Origin: Bacillus sp. N13C7
GTDB taxonomy: Bacteria; Bacillota; Bacilli; Bacillales; Bacillaceae
Reading direction: 5' to 3'
Length of the DNA: 64,000 bases
NCBI RefSeq assembly: GCF_026790065.1
Contig: NZ_JALAMO010000009.1
Coordinates: 1-64,000, forward strand
Below are positions 46,366 through 55,649 of this stretch, one piece after another. The position numbers and the translations under genes were made by a program. The notes beneath the pieces were generated by a model. That model was not told the origin of the DNA. It ran no database searches and worked only from the letters and a program-made list of their open reading frames with translations. Numbering within the stretch: the stretch's first letter is position 1; every line of letters starts with the position of its first letter.

Positions 46366-47160
46366 ATGAAACAGTATAAGGATTTATGCAGACATGTTTT
46401 AGAGCATGGTGAGAAAAAGGGAGACCGGACAGGGACCGGAACAATCAGCACTTTCGGGTATCAAATGAGATTTGATTTACAGGAAGGCTTTCCGATGCTC
46501 ACCACTAAAAAACTCCACTTTAAATCAATTGCGCATGAACTGCTGTGGTTCTTAAAAGGGGACACCAATGTACGCTATCTGCAGGAAAACGGAGTGCGGA
46601 TTTGGAATGAGTGGGCTGATGAAAACGGTGAACTTGGACCTGTATATGGCTCGCAATGGCGTTCTTGGCGGGGAGCCGATGGGGAAACCGTTGATCAAAT
46701 TTCCCGTCTTATTGAAGATATTAAGACAAATCCGAACTCCCGACGCTTAATCGTCAGCGCCTGGAATGTTGCTGAAATTGATAAAATGGCATTGCCGCCG
46801 TGTCATTGCCTGTTCCAATTCTACATATCTGACGGCAAGCTGTCCTGTCAGCTGTATCAGCGCTCTGCCGATGTTTTCCTTGGTGTGCCGTTTAACATTG
46901 CTTCTTATGCCCTGCTAACCATGATGATTGCACATGTGGCTGGACTTGAACCGGGCGAATTTATTCATACATTTGGTGATGTACATATTTATCAAAATCA
47001 TATTGAACAGGTCAATTTGCAGCTGGCAAGGGACGTTCGCCCGCTTCCGAAGCTTCGTTTCGCCAGAGAGGTTGATTCTATTTTTAACTTTACATTTGAG
47101 GACTTTATCATTGAGGATTATGATCCGCATCCTCATATTAAAGGGGCTGTCAGCGTATGA
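46366..47160 (+). CDS. thyB: Thymidylate synthase ThyB
   Basis: A 264-aa methylene-folate-dependent dTMP synthase of the E. coli ThyA type. The catalytic Cys is in [11 protein letters not shown] (about residue 146), with [19 protein letters not shown] and the C-terminal [10 protein letters not shown]. The start is ATG 46366, spaced from AAAGGATG. It overlaps dfrA by 4 nt (ATGA); the pair regenerates the folate consumed by this reaction. Confidence 0.97.
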   Translation: MKQYKDLCRHVLEHGEKKGDRTGTGTISTFGYQMRFDLQEGFPMLTTKKLHFKSIAHELLWFLKGDTNVRYLQENGVRIWNEWADENGELGPVYGSQWRSWRGADGETVDQISRLIEDIKTNPNSRRLIVSAWNVAEIDKMALPPCHCLFQFYISDGKLSCQLYQRSADVFLGVPFNIASYALLTMMIAHVAGLEPGEFIHTFGDVHIYQNHIEQVNLQLARDVRPLPKLRFAREVDSIFNFTFEDFIIEDYDPHPHIKGAVSV

Positions 47161-47663
47161 TTTCGTTCATTTTTGCAATGGATGCCAACAGGCTTATCGG
47201 CAAAGACAATGATTTGCCGTGGCATTTGCCCAATGATCTTGCATACTTTAAAAAAGTAACATCAGGCCATTCAATTATAATGGGCCGGAAAACATATGAA
47301 TCGATCGGACGTCCGCTTCCAAACCGGAAAAATATTGTCGTCACATCAGCGCCGGCTTCAGAATTTCCGGGATGTACGGTTGTCAGTTCGTTAAAGGATG
47401 TGCTGGACATTTGTTCAGGCTCTGAGGAGTGCTTTGTCATCGGAGGGGCTCAGCTTTATACAGCGCTGTTCCCTTATGCAGACAGATTGTATATGACGAA
47501 AATTCATCACAAGTTTGAGGGTGACCGTCACTTCCCCGAATTTGATGAAAGCAATTGGAAACTGGTTTCTTCTGAGCAGGGGGTAAAGGACGAGAAAAAC
47601 CCGTACGATTACGAATTTTTAATATATGAAAAAAAGAATTCTTCTGAAGCGGGAGGATTTTAA
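47157..47663 (+). CDS. dfrA: Dihydrofolate reductase DfrA
   Basis: A 168-aa DHFR, the trimethoprim target. It shows [20 protein letters not shown] (substrate loop with acidic Asp near residue 27), [16 protein letters not shown] and [10 protein letters not shown]. It is translationally coupled to thyB and followed directly by ypkP, whose TTG comes right after the dfrA stop. Confidence 0.97.
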   Translation: MISFIFAMDANRLIGKDNDLPWHLPNDLAYFKKVTSGHSIIMGRKTYESIGRPLPNRKNIVVTSAPASEFPGCTVVSSLKDVLDICSGSEECFVIGGAQLYTALFPYADRLYMTKIHHKFEGDRHFPEFDESNWKLVSSEQGVKDEKNPYDYEFLIYEKKNSSEAGGF

Positions 47664-48284
47664 TTGATTCGCTACAGCTGGTTAGTGATTTATATTGTGT
47701 ATATGCTGTTAAAAAATATAAAACAATTATTTAATCATACGATGCTTGATCCTCGTCTTTCATACAAAAAGCAGATGACTCTTGTCTACGAGCAGCCAAA
47801 GGCGTTTTTTGAGGGCTGTATCGGCATCACCGGTTCAGTTGTGATGATCCATCAGCCTGAGCCCATTCCGAGCGGTCCCGTTTTATATGTGCATCCTCAT
47901 TTGCGCTTACCTGAATTGGCTTTAATTGCTGGATATATTGAGGAACCGGCGGGCTTTATCGCAAATCCTAAAGTATTTCGCTTGCCTTTGATCGGGCAAT
48001 GGCTAAGTCGGATGGATATAATTGCAGACGGCAGTTCAGAGAAGGTATATGAAGAAGCGACAAAACAGCTGGAAAAAGGGCAAAGCCTGATTCTGTCATT
48101 AGATGGTTCTATAGATCCTGCAGAACTTGCGGCCCGTTATCATCTTCCGTTGGTGATGGTGGAAACGAAAGGAACGGATGATCTGCAAAAGGGATCGTTA
48201 ATTAAACGTTTAAAACCGGCAGATATTGAATTGTCATTTTCAAAAGCCTATATACCTGCAAATGAAAAACAATTACGTGCATAA
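47664..48284 (+). CDS. ypkP: Divergent PlsC-like protein YpkP
   Basis: A 206-aa protein with an N-terminal hydrophobic segment ([12 protein letters not shown]) and an acyltransferase-like fold. The usual HX4D appears as HPHLRLPE (Glu for Asp), and the FPEGT motif is replaced by [11 protein letters not shown]. So it looks like a degenerate lysophosphatidate acyltransferase; activity cannot be assumed. The start is TTG 47664 after GGGAGGATTTTAA. Third gene of thyB-dfrA-ypkP. Confidence 0.8.
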   Translation: MIRYSWLVIYIVYMLLKNIKQLFNHTMLDPRLSYKKQMTLVYEQPKAFFEGCIGITGSVVMIHQPEPIPSGPVLYVHPHLRLPELALIAGYIEEPAGFIANPKVFRLPLIGQWLSRMDIIADGSSEKVYEEATKQLEKGQSLILSLDGSIDPAELAARYHLPLVMVETKGTDDLQKGSLIKRLKPADIELSFSKAYIPANEKQLRA

Positions 48285-48315
48285 AAAAGCGCAGTCTTTT
48301 AGACTGCGCTTTTCT
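48283..48315. terminator. Bidirectional terminator ypkP/yplQ
   Basis: AAAAGCGCAGTCT/AGACTGCGCTTTT with A and T runs on either side, between convergent genes. Confidence 0.85.
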
Positions 48316-48316
48316 G

Positions 48317-48964
48317 TTACGAAATGAACGGCACATTCACACAATAAAACAACACACAGAAGAACATCGCAGCGCTTCCGCCTAATACAAAACTGTGCCA
48401 AATGGCGTGATGGAAGGGGATCTTTTTCCAAATATAAAAAATGGTTCCGACAGAGTATAAAATGCCGCCGAGAAAAAGAAGACTGAATCCTGCTCCGCTC
48501 AGCGAAGCATATAAAGGTTTAACGGCGATAATCATCAGCCACCCCATGATCAAATACACGAAAGTTGACAAAAGGATAAAGCGTTTCACGAAGAAAATCT
48601 TAAATACGATTCCCCCCAGGGCAAGAGACCATACGATAACCAGCAGGGTAAAGCCGAGTGTGCCTTTCAGCGGCCCAAGCAAAAAAGGCGTATAGGTTCC
48701 GGCGATCAGAACGTAAATGGCGCTATGATCAATAATCTCTAAAATATCCTTCGTCTTTTTATGTGTGATGCTGTGGAGCAGTGTAGAGCTTAGATAAAGC
48801 AGCAGCATAGAGACACCGAATATCGTAAAACTGACAATATCCCATGCGGAGCCGTAATGAGCCGCAAATATGATCAGAAACACTAGTGCAGGTATAGATA
48901 AGAGCACACCAATGCCATGTGTAATTGCATTGGCGATCTCTTCTTTGATAGTAAACAAGTGCAT
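48317..48964 (-). CDS. yplQ: Hemolysin III family protein YplQ
   Basis: A 215-aa seven-helix membrane protein of the hemolysin III/PAQR family. Family motifs with Ser/His are seen in SSTLLHSITHKKT, DHSAIYVLIAGTYTPF (about residues 78-93) and HHAIWHSFVL near the C-terminus; these residues bind zinc in PAQR hydrolases. The ATG follows GAAAGGAGAATGC. yplP lies just upstream on the same strand, 14 nt away. Confidence 0.9.
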   Translation of the reverse strand: MHLFTIKEEIANAITHGIGVLLSIPALVFLIIFAAHYGSAWDIVSFTIFGVSMLLLYLSSTLLHSITHKKTKDILEIIDHSAIYVLIAGTYTPFLLGPLKGTLGFTLLVIVWSLALGGIVFKIFFVKRFILLSTFVYLIMGWLMIIAVKPLYASLSGAGFSLLFLGGILYSVGTIFYIWKKIPFHHAIWHSFVLGGSAAMFFCVLFYCVNVPFIS

Positions 48965-48978
48965 TCTCCTTTCGATCG

Positions 48979-49974
48979 CTAGATCATTTGATTTTTCAGC
49001 GTATCTAAAAAGCTCAAGCCCTCTAACGTAATTTTAGTGCCGGCGCGTCCTCGGCTTTTTGTGACATAATCTTTTTTCTCCAAATAATCGAGACGGCTTC
49101 TGACCTGCTGCGGAGTCAAGGAGGTTTGGGTATTTTTGCTGTGTTCAGAAATGATCCGTCTGCTGGCTGGTTCTCCTTTTTCGTTTAACACTTTTATGGT
49201 TTCCAAAATAAACAAAAACTCGGCTTTTTCCATTAAAGTCAGCAGCTTCGCTTTTTTCTTCGACGCTTTTCCGTCTATCGCGCCCCTAATATACGGCGGT
49301 AGGTCATATGGATAAATCGTTCCTCCGCTTGTTACTGCCGCCATATAATCTGTAGCATTTTTTAATTCCCTGACATTGCCTGCAAATGTATGCTTCTCAA
49401 GCACCGGAAAAACGGAGGGATCGATTAACAATAGCCGGCCGGAATGTGAGAGAAAATGCTGTGTCAAAAGCGGTATATCGCTTTTTCGTTCCGATAATTC
49501 GGGAAGGGTGAGCGTTAAAATGTTCAGTCTGTAATATAAGTCTTGCCTGAATGTATGTTCCGCACACCCGTCTGCAGAAGCACAGATCATTCGCGGCTTC
49601 TCCGTGTCTGAATCAAGCGCTTTTAACAGCTGAGCTTGTACAGAAGAAGGCATGCGCCATACATCATCAAGAAAAAGGGTTCCTCGTACCGCTTTTTGAA
49701 AAACACCTGTGTCTCCGTTAGGGCCAAAAAGCTCATGATTAAGGGTTTCTTCCGAATGGGTGCTGCAATTGACGCTTATAAACGGTTCATTGCTTCTCGA
49801 AGATTCCAAGTGTATGGCATGTGCGAAGTGATTTTTGCCTGTTCCGATTTTTCCTGTTATTAAGACAGGGAGCTCCGATAACGAGAACTGCTTGGCGATT
49901 CGCTTCGCTTCCAGGAAAGTTTGATGTTCTCCGATTAGTTGTTGAAATGTATTGAGTTTTGGTGCTCTATTCAT
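48979..49974 (-). CDS. yplP: AAA+ regulator YplP lacking GAFTGA
   Basis: A 331-aa protein with an NtrC-type AAA+ domain: Walker A GKIGTGKNHFAHAIH (about residue 42), Walker B TLFLDDVWRM, the arginine region FRQDLYYRLN and the sensor SERKSDIPLL. Between Walker A and B the sigma-54-contacting GAFTGA loop is absent; LFGPNGDTGVF stands in its place. The C-terminus is winged-helix-like (KKDYVTKSRGRAGTKITLE) rather than Fis-like. In B. subtilis yplP was linked to cold adaptation. The start is ATG 49974 behind AAAGGAGCC. Confidence 0.88.
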   Translation of the reverse strand: MNRAPKLNTFQQLIGEHQTFLEAKRIAKQFSLSELPVLITGKIGTGKNHFAHAIHLESSRSNEPFISVNCSTHSEETLNHELFGPNGDTGVFQKAVRGTLFLDDVWRMPSSVQAQLLKALDSDTEKPRMICASADGCAEHTFRQDLYYRLNILTLTLPELSERKSDIPLLTQHFLSHSGRLLLIDPSVFPVLEKHTFAGNVRELKNATDYMAAVTSGGTIYPYDLPPYIRGAIDGKASKKKAKLLTLMEKAEFLFILETIKVLNEKGEPASRRIISEHSKNTQTSLTPQQVRSRLDYLEKKDYVTKSRGRAGTKITLEGLSFLDTLKNQMI

Positions 49975-50154
49975 CAATTGGCTCCTTTTGGTTCTAATTG
50001 GTTTCATTATAGCATGCCTTTTGGTTGAAAACACCCTTTATTTTATGATCATCTTTTTTCTTGGTGCTGCAGGATAATGGTTGAACAGAAGTTACCACAA
50101 GAAGTGATGGACATAGTCTGTATTTTTTTAATTATTAAATAAAAATAATTGTCT

Positions 50155-50180
50155 TATTTTTTGAATATTCGTGTTATAAT
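50155..50180 (+). promoter_or_regulatory. ilvA promoter with CodY-like box
   Basis: An extended -10 TGTTATAAT ends at 50180. TATTTTTTGAATATT (50155-50169) fits the CodY box at 12 of 15 positions and lies over the promoter. CodY repression of ilvA is established in B. subtilis. The remainder of the 248-bp gap to yplP is AT-rich with nothing else recognisable. Confidence 0.6.
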
Positions 50181-50222
50181 GGCATATTAAATAGGGATTT
50201 AAAACAAGAAAGGAATCTGTAC

Positions 50223-51491
50223 ATGAAACCGTTGCTTAAAGAAAACTCTCTCATCCAAGTGAAAGACATTTTGAAGGCTCATCAAAACGTGAAGGATGTT
50301 GTGATTCACACACCTTTGCAAAGAAATGACAGACTTTCTGAGAGATATGAATGCAATATTTATTTGAAACGTGAAGACTTGCAAGTTGTCAGATCTTTTA
50401 AGCTCAGAGGGGCTTATCATAAAATGAAACAGCTTTCCGGCGAGCAGACTGAGAATGGAGTTGTATGTGCAAGTGCCGGAAACCATGCTCAGGGTGTAGC
50501 GTTCTCGTGTAAACATCTTGGCATTCACGGAAAAATTTTTATGCCGTCTACAACACCGAGACAAAAAGTGTCTCAAGTTGAACTGTTCGGAAAAGGATTT
50601 ATTGATATTATTTTGACAGGTGATACGTTTGATGATGCGTATAATAGCGCAGTTGAATGCTGTGAGGCAGAATCCCGGACGTTTATCCATCCGTTTGATG
50701 ATTCGGATGTGATGGCCGGACAGGGAACGCTGGCAGTCGAGATTTTAAACGATATTGATACAGAGCCGCATTTTCTTTTTGCAAGTGTCGGAGGCGGAGG
50801 GCTTCTCTCAGGGGTAGGGACATATATGAAAAATGTGTCTCCTGATACAAAGGTAATTGCTGTTGAGCCGGCTGGTGCGGCATCCTATTTTGAATCAAAC
50901 AAAGCCGGGCATGTCGTCACACTTGATAAAATTGATAAATTTGTTGACGGAGCAGCTGTTAAAAAAATCGGGGAAGAAACATTCCAGACGCTGGAAGCGG
51001 TCGTGGATGACATTCTTCTAGTGCCTGAAGGGAAAGTATGTACATCCATTCTTGAATTATATAACCAATGTGCGATTGTTGCTGAACCAGCTGGTGCTCT
51101 ATCTGTCGCGGCGCTCGATTTGTACAAGGATGAAATTAAAGGCAAAAACGTAGTGTGTGTGGTCAGCGGGGGAAATAACGATATTGGAAGAATGCAGGAA
51201 ATGAAGGAGCGGTCCATGATTTTTGAGGGACTTCAGCATTATTTTATCGTCAATTTTCCCCAAAGAGCTGGGGCGCTCCGCGAATTTCTTGACGAAGTCC
51301 TCGGACCTACTGATGATATTACAAGGTTTGAATACACGAAGAAAAATAATAAAAGCAACGGGCCTGCTCTTGTGGGCATCGAGCTGCAGAACAAGGCTGA
51401 CTATGGGCCGCTGATCGAACGGATGAACAAAAAAGCGTTTCATTATGTAGAAGTGAATAAGGATGAGGACTTGTTCCATTTACTGATCTAA
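50223..51491 (+). CDS. ilvA: Threonine dehydratase IlvA
   Basis: A 422-aa PLP enzyme that makes 2-oxobutanoate for isoleucine synthesis. The PLP Lys is in VRSFKLRGAYHKM (about residue 60), with SAGNHAQGVAFS and the phosphate-binding SVGGGGLLSGVG. The C-terminal ACT-like regulatory domain begins near residue 335 (HYFIVNFPQRAGALREFL), so it is the biosynthetic, feedback-controlled form. The ATG follows AAGAAAGGAATCTGTAC. Confidence 0.96.
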   Translation: MKPLLKENSLIQVKDILKAHQNVKDVVIHTPLQRNDRLSERYECNIYLKREDLQVVRSFKLRGAYHKMKQLSGEQTENGVVCASAGNHAQGVAFSCKHLGIHGKIFMPSTTPRQKVSQVELFGKGFIDIILTGDTFDDAYNSAVECCEAESRTFIHPFDDSDVMAGQGTLAVEILNDIDTEPHFLFASVGGGGLLSGVGTYMKNVSPDTKVIAVEPAGAASYFESNKAGHVVTLDKIDKFVDGAAVKKIGEETFQTLEAVVDDILLVPEGKVCTSILELYNQCAIVAEPAGALSVAALDLYKDEIKGKNVVCVVSGGNNDIGRMQEMKERSMIFEGLQHYFIVNFPQRAGALREFLDEVLGPTDDITRFEYTKKNNKSNGPALVGIELQNKADYGPLIERMNKKAFHYVEVNKDEDLFHLLI

Positions 51492-51577
51492 TTTTTTCAC
51501 ACAATCGCGCAAAATGACAGACAGCCTTGCTGGCATTGTATATAATAGAAGAAAAACAAAAAAAGAGGATTGATAGC

Positions 51578-51829
51578 TTGTTACTCAAAAGCCTAGAGTT
51601 CAAACGCAGTGACGGGATTCAGGTGAAAGTGACAGAAATACCTGTTTTAAAGGAAGATGAACACTATTTCTTTATGTTACATCACCATTTGCAGTTCTAC
51701 TTAAAAGAAGTGTTTTCATCAAACAGCAGGGCAAAAGTGTATTCTTTCCGACATTATATGAAGCGCCGGATGAAATGGGCAGATTACCAGGCTGTTTTTC
51801 ATCAAGAGGTGTTAAAGCACAACGCGTGA
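51578..51829 (+). CDS. ypmP: DUF2535 protein YpmP
   Basis: An 83-aa small soluble protein (LLLKSLEFKRSDGIQVKVTE ...) with a His/Phe-rich middle FFMLHHHLQFYL and a basic SFRHYMKRRMKW. Function is unknown (DUF2535, from memory). The start is TTG 51578 after AAAGAGGATTGATAGC. The 152 bp up to ypmQ contain no supported ORF. Confidence 0.8.
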   Translation: MLLKSLEFKRSDGIQVKVTEIPVLKEDEHYFFMLHHHLQFYLKEVFSSNSRAKVYSFRHYMKRRMKWADYQAVFHQEVLKHNA

Positions 51830-51981
51830 TTGGCCGTTAATACCTGTGTGTCCTCCCTTTGTATTTGTAGGATTGGGAGGCATGCAGGATTTTTTTTGCC
51901 AGGTATCGAATACAAGCATGGACGCATCAGGTAAGAATGGGTTAGACAACGTTTGTATGCTCGCTGGAAAGGGTGGATGTC

Positions 51982-52563
51982 ATGAAGGGTATCAAGGGGT
52001 TAACGGCAGGGCTGTTTCTTCTGCTTTTGTGTGCCTGCGGAGGACAACAGATTAAAGATCCGCTCAATTACGAAGTGGAGCCTTTTACATTTCAAAACCA
52101 AGACGGCAAGAATGTTTCTTTAGAGAGTTTAAAAGGAGAAGTCTGGCTGGCGGATTTTATTTTTACCAATTGTGAAACCATATGTCCTCCAATGACCGCT
52201 CATATGACGGAACTGCAAAAAAAACTGAAAGCCGAAAATATAGATGTCCGCATCATATCCTTTAGTGTTGACCCGGAAAACGATAAGCCAAAACAGCTGA
52301 AAAAATTCGCCGCAAATTATCCATTATCTTTTGACAACTGGGATTTCCTCACGGGATACAGCCAGAGTGACATTGAGGAGTTCGCGGTTAAGAGCTTCAA
52401 AGCCATTGTGAAGAAACCGGAGGGAGAGGACCAAGTTATTCATCAATCTTCTTTTTATTTGGTAGGCCCTGACGGCAAGGTGCTGAAAGATTACAATGGA
52501 GTGGAAAATACACCGTACGAGGATATCATCGCCGATGTAAAGGCAGCCAGGACACTCAAGTAA
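51982..52563 (+). CDS. ypmQ: SCO1/SenC lipoprotein YpmQ
   Basis: A 193-aa membrane-anchored Sco protein that helps copper loading of cytochrome c oxidase. It has a signal peptide with lipobox LLLCAC (Cys becomes the lipidated residue), copper-binding Cys pair in CETICPP (about residues 64-68), and distal His in QVIHQSSFYLVGPDG. The start is ATG 51982 rather than the GTG three codons upstream, as AAAGGGTGG is then well placed. Confidence 0.93.
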   Translation: MKGIKGLTAGLFLLLLCACGGQQIKDPLNYEVEPFTFQNQDGKNVSLESLKGEVWLADFIFTNCETICPPMTAHMTELQKKLKAENIDVRIISFSVDPENDKPKQLKKFAANYPLSFDNWDFLTGYSQSDIEEFAVKSFKAIVKKPEGEDQVIHQSSFYLVGPDGKVLKDYNGVENTPYEDIIADVKAARTLK

Positions 52564-52640
52564 GCTCGGAGACTAGGCATTTGCAAATCTTCTAAAACAT
52601 GATACACTTTCCACTAGTAGAATGGGAAGGAGCAACAAGA

Positions 52641-53408
52641 TTGAAGCTGCGCATTTTTTCACTCATGGCCAGTTTGATTTTGCTTCTTACTGCTTGTACC
52701 AATATTCGTACAGCATCTGAGGGAAAACAAAAAGCCCATGAACCGAAAACGAAAGAGCACATTGTCATTGCGGCTGTCGGAGATTCGCTGACAGAAGGTG
52801 TCGGAGATCCTGACGGAAAGGGATACGTCGGCAAGGTGGCGGATTCTATCCGGTCAGACAAACAAGTGAAAACGGTAGACGTAAAAAACTATGCCGTAAA
52901 AGGAAACCGTTCGGATGATTTATTAAAGAAACTAAAAGATAAAAAGGTTCAAAAAGGCATAAAGGACGCAGATTATGTCTTTTTTACAATTGGCGGTAAT
53001 GATTTGATGAAAATCCTTCGCCAAAACTTTCTGCAATTAACCGTTGAACCGTTTCAGGAAGCGGAAAAGCCGTACGAAGAGCGTTTTGAAAAAATCATTT
53101 CGGAAATCCGGGAGCTGAATGATCACGCTGAGCTGATTTATGTCAGCATGTATAATCCGTTTACATTTACGTTATCTGAATTAAATGAAATAAACGGAGT
53201 CGTCACTGATTGGAACCATATTGCTGAAAAAGAGCTGAAAAAAGATAAACATGCAAAAATCATTCACATAGCAGACTTGTTCAATCAAAAAAGTGACAGC
53301 AGCCGAATTTCTGAGGAAGATGATTTTCATCCCAACGGTACGGGTTATTCTCTTATTGCCAAGCGCGTCTATCAAGCCATAAAAAAAGAAGGATTACCGA
53401 AAGAGTAG
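52641..53408 (+). CDS. ypmR: GDSL-family lipoprotein YpmR
   Basis: A 255-aa SGNH hydrolase. Lipoprotein signal with LLLTAC, block I GDSLTEGVGD (Ser, about residue 55), block III FTIGGNDLM and block V DDFHPNGTGY (Asp/His). It is an outer-membrane-face esterase/lipase by family; the substrate is unknown. The start is TTG 52641, 8 nt from AAGGAG. It opens the ypmR-ypmS-ypmT run (9 and 12 nt gaps). Confidence 0.9.
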   Translation: MKLRIFSLMASLILLLTACTNIRTASEGKQKAHEPKTKEHIVIAAVGDSLTEGVGDPDGKGYVGKVADSIRSDKQVKTVDVKNYAVKGNRSDDLLKKLKDKKVQKGIKDADYVFFTIGGNDLMKILRQNFLQLTVEPFQEAEKPYEERFEKIISEIRELNDHAELIYVSMYNPFTFTLSELNEINGVVTDWNHIAEKELKKDKHAKIIHIADLFNQKSDSSRISEEDDFHPNGTGYSLIAKRVYQAIKKEGLPKE

Positions 53409-53417
53409 GGTGACATC

Positions 53418-53981
53418 ATGAACAAGTGGAAACGACTGTTTTTTATATTGCTTGCAATTAATCTTGTCCTCGCCGCTGGGTTTGTGACACTTATTATGCT
53501 GCCGGGAGAACAAGCTCAGGTGAAGGATCCAGCTGAGAGCGAGTATGGATTTCAAGTGACAAGCACAAAAGAATCATTGGCTGCGTTTGTCAACTCATAT
53601 TTAAACGACAAAGCATCAAACCAGCTTGATTATAAAGTAGAGATTGATGATGATGTTCATGTCGCAGGGGAAATCAAAGCTTTTTCCACGTCCATTGACG
53701 CGTTTATCGCTTTTGAACCGACTGTGAAAAAAAATGGCGATGTGGAGCTGAATGTCACGAAATTTTCGTTAGGGAAATTGAGTATACCAATTAGCTTTGT
53801 GTTAAATTATATGGACAGCTTTTACGAATTGCCATCATTTGTCCACGTTCATCCCGGCGATAAAAGCATTGAAGTGCGTCTGTCAGAAATGCCTTTAACG
53901 AATGGAATGTATGTCAAAGCGGACAAAATAAATTTAGAAAAAGATGAAATTGAATTTTCCTATTACCATCCTAAACAATAG
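53418..53981 (+). CDS. ypmS: DUF2140 membrane-anchored protein YpmS
   Basis: A 187-aa protein with one N-terminal membrane helix (LFFILLAINLVLAAGFVTL) and an extracellular beta-rich domain of the DUF2140 type. Function is unknown. The ATG follows GGGTGACATC. It lies in the same run as the lipoprotein YpmR, so both may act at the outer face of the membrane. Confidence 0.87.
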   Translation: MNKWKRLFFILLAINLVLAAGFVTLIMLPGEQAQVKDPAESEYGFQVTSTKESLAAFVNSYLNDKASNQLDYKVEIDDDVHVAGEIKAFSTSIDAFIAFEPTVKKNGDVELNVTKFSLGKLSIPISFVLNYMDSFYELPSFVHVHPGDKSIEVRLSEMPLTNGMYVKADKINLEKDEIEFSYYHPKQ

Positions 53982-53993
53982 AGGTGACTGAAA

Positions 53994-54188
53994 ATGAAAC
54001 GGATTTACCAGTATTTCAGTTTATTATCCTTTACATTTTCCCTGTATTTCGGCTGGCTTGCTTATCATCATCTTGCTGCTGAAGATATGGATCAAATGTA
54101 TTTGAATGTTTCCTATTGTGCCTTGTTCCTAAGTGTGATGGTGTTTACGTTCGGTATGAGAGACCGGAAAAAAACCGATAAATCATGA
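53994..54188 (+). CDS. ypmT: Small membrane protein YpmT
   Basis: A 64-aa protein with two hydrophobic segments (YFSLLSFTFSLYFGWLAY and VSYCALFLSVMVFTFGM) and a basic tail RDRKKTDKS. Function is unknown. The ATG follows AGAGGTGACTGAAA, 12 nt after ypmS. A terminator overlaps its stop. Confidence 0.85.
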   Translation: MKRIYQYFSLLSFTFSLYFGWLAYHHLAAEDMDQMYLNVSYCALFLSVMVFTFGMRDRKKTDKS

Positions 54189-54219
54189 AAAAAGAGACAT
54201 GAAACAAGGTCTCTTTTTT
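54188..54219 (+). terminator. Terminator of ypmRST
   Basis: A stem AAAAAAGAGAC/GTCTCTTTTTT with a 9-nt loop. Confidence 0.82.
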
Positions 54220-54259
54220 CGTGCGGTTGTAAAAAAATTTGAGAGTACAAGGAGAAAAA

Positions 54260-55597
54260 ATGAAAGCATACGATTTTACACAGGGGAACGTGCTGAAACA
54301 GCTTCTGCTGTTTTCAACTCCGATTATGCTCGGAAACGCGTTGCAGGTTTCCTTTCAACTTATAGACAGTTTGTGGATCGGCAATTTACTGGGGGCAAAG
54401 GCCCTTGGTGCAGCTGCAGTATCAAGCACGATTGTTTTAACTGTGCTGTCTTTTATTTTGGGCCTTAACAATGCGACATTAACGATTTTGTCACAGCAAA
54501 AGGGAAAAGATGATGAAAAAGGAATGTCGTCATATATTAATGCTTTTGTTGTGTTATTAACAGGCCTAAGCATCGGCTTCGGCGCGGCCGGTTTTTTTCT
54601 ATCAGAGCTTTTGCTTCGTCTTCTCAAAACGCCGGAGTCGATGATACCGCTTGCTGAGACTTATTTGCAGATTCAATTTATCGGCATTTTATTTTTGTTT
54701 GGTTATAACTTTATCAGTACTGTCCTTCGGGCGCTAGGTGACAGCAAGACACCTCTCCGGTTTATTGCATTTGCCGTTGTGCTGAATACAGCTTTGGCTC
54801 CGCTCTTTATTTCTGTGTTCCGCATGGGAATAGCAGGAGCAGCTTATTCGACGATTTTGTCACAGGGCATTGCGTTTCTGTATGGGTTGTTTTATGTCAT
54901 CAAACACAAGCTTGTGCCGTTCTCTATTCCGCGAGTGCCCAAATGGGAAGAATCCGCGCTGATTTTGAAACTCGGTATTCCAGCCGGTCTGCAGATGATG
55001 GTGATTACAGGCGGCATGATGGCGATTATGAGTGTTGTCAACTCATACGGGGAGCACGTGGTGTCAGGTTTCGGTGCGGTACAAAGGCTCGATAGCATCA
55101 TTACGCTTCCCGCGATGGCTGCAGGTACGGCGGTCAACAGTATGGCAGGGCAAAATATCGGAATTGGAAACTATAAACGAGTGGGCACGATTGCACGTCT
55201 AGGTGTGATGGCTGTTATTTCTTGCATGCTTGTAATTGCAGTGATCATTTGGGCATGTAGTAAATATCTCGTGAGGTTATTTATCAGCGAGCCTGATGCG
55301 GTCGCGTTTGGGGAACAATATTTGCGGTGGATCGCGTTTTTCTATCCTTTTATCGGGATTAATTTCGTGTTGAATGGAATTGTCAGAGCCGCAGGAGCGA
55401 TGCTGCAGGTACTGGTTCTAAACCTGATATCGTTTTGGGTTTTGAGATATCCTTTCACGGCTCTATTTTCAGCTTGGCTCGGACAGAAAGGAATCGGGCT
55501 CGGAATCGGAATGAGTTTTTTATTTAGCAGTTGTGCAGCGTTTTTGTATTATAGGTACGGCCGTTGGAAAACAATGAAACTGTTCTCTGCAAAATAA
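54260..55597 (+). CDS. ypnP: MATE-family efflux transporter YpnP
   Basis: A 445-aa multidrug and toxic compound extrusion (MATE) transporter with about 12 membrane helices in two related halves (LLLFSTPIMLGNALQVSFQL near the start; ILKLGIPAGLQMMVITGGMM at about residue 240). The substrate is unknown. The start is ATG 54260 behind AAGGAGAAAAA. The convergent MarR regulator gene ypoP lies next to it, suggesting but not proving control. Confidence 0.93.
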   Translation: MKAYDFTQGNVLKQLLLFSTPIMLGNALQVSFQLIDSLWIGNLLGAKALGAAAVSSTIVLTVLSFILGLNNATLTILSQQKGKDDEKGMSSYINAFVVLLTGLSIGFGAAGFFLSELLLRLLKTPESMIPLAETYLQIQFIGILFLFGYNFISTVLRALGDSKTPLRFIAFAVVLNTALAPLFISVFRMGIAGAAYSTILSQGIAFLYGLFYVIKHKLVPFSIPRVPKWEESALILKLGIPAGLQMMVITGGMMAIMSVVNSYGEHVVSGFGAVQRLDSIITLPAMAAGTAVNSMAGQNIGIGNYKRVGTIARLGVMAVISCMLVIAVIIWACSKYLVRLFISEPDAVAFGEQYLRWIAFFYPFIGINFVLNGIVRAAGAMLQVLVLNLISFWVLRYPFTALFSAWLGQKGIGLGIGMSFLFSSCAAFLYYRYGRWKTMKLFSAK

Positions 55598-55611
55598 AGT
55601 GAAGCGCTGCG

Positions 55612-55649
55612 AAAAGCACATACCCATATATAGGGTATGTGCTTTTTTT
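55612..55649. terminator. Bidirectional terminator ypnP/ypoP
   Basis: A 14-bp stem AAAAGCACATACCC/GGGTATGTGCTTTT with a 7-nt loop between convergent genes. Confidence 0.88.

Noticed and set aside
51846..52055. Plus-strand frame of 69 codons before ypmQ
   Set aside because: Overlaps the ypmQ start in another frame, has no clear ribosome-binding site and resembles no known family.
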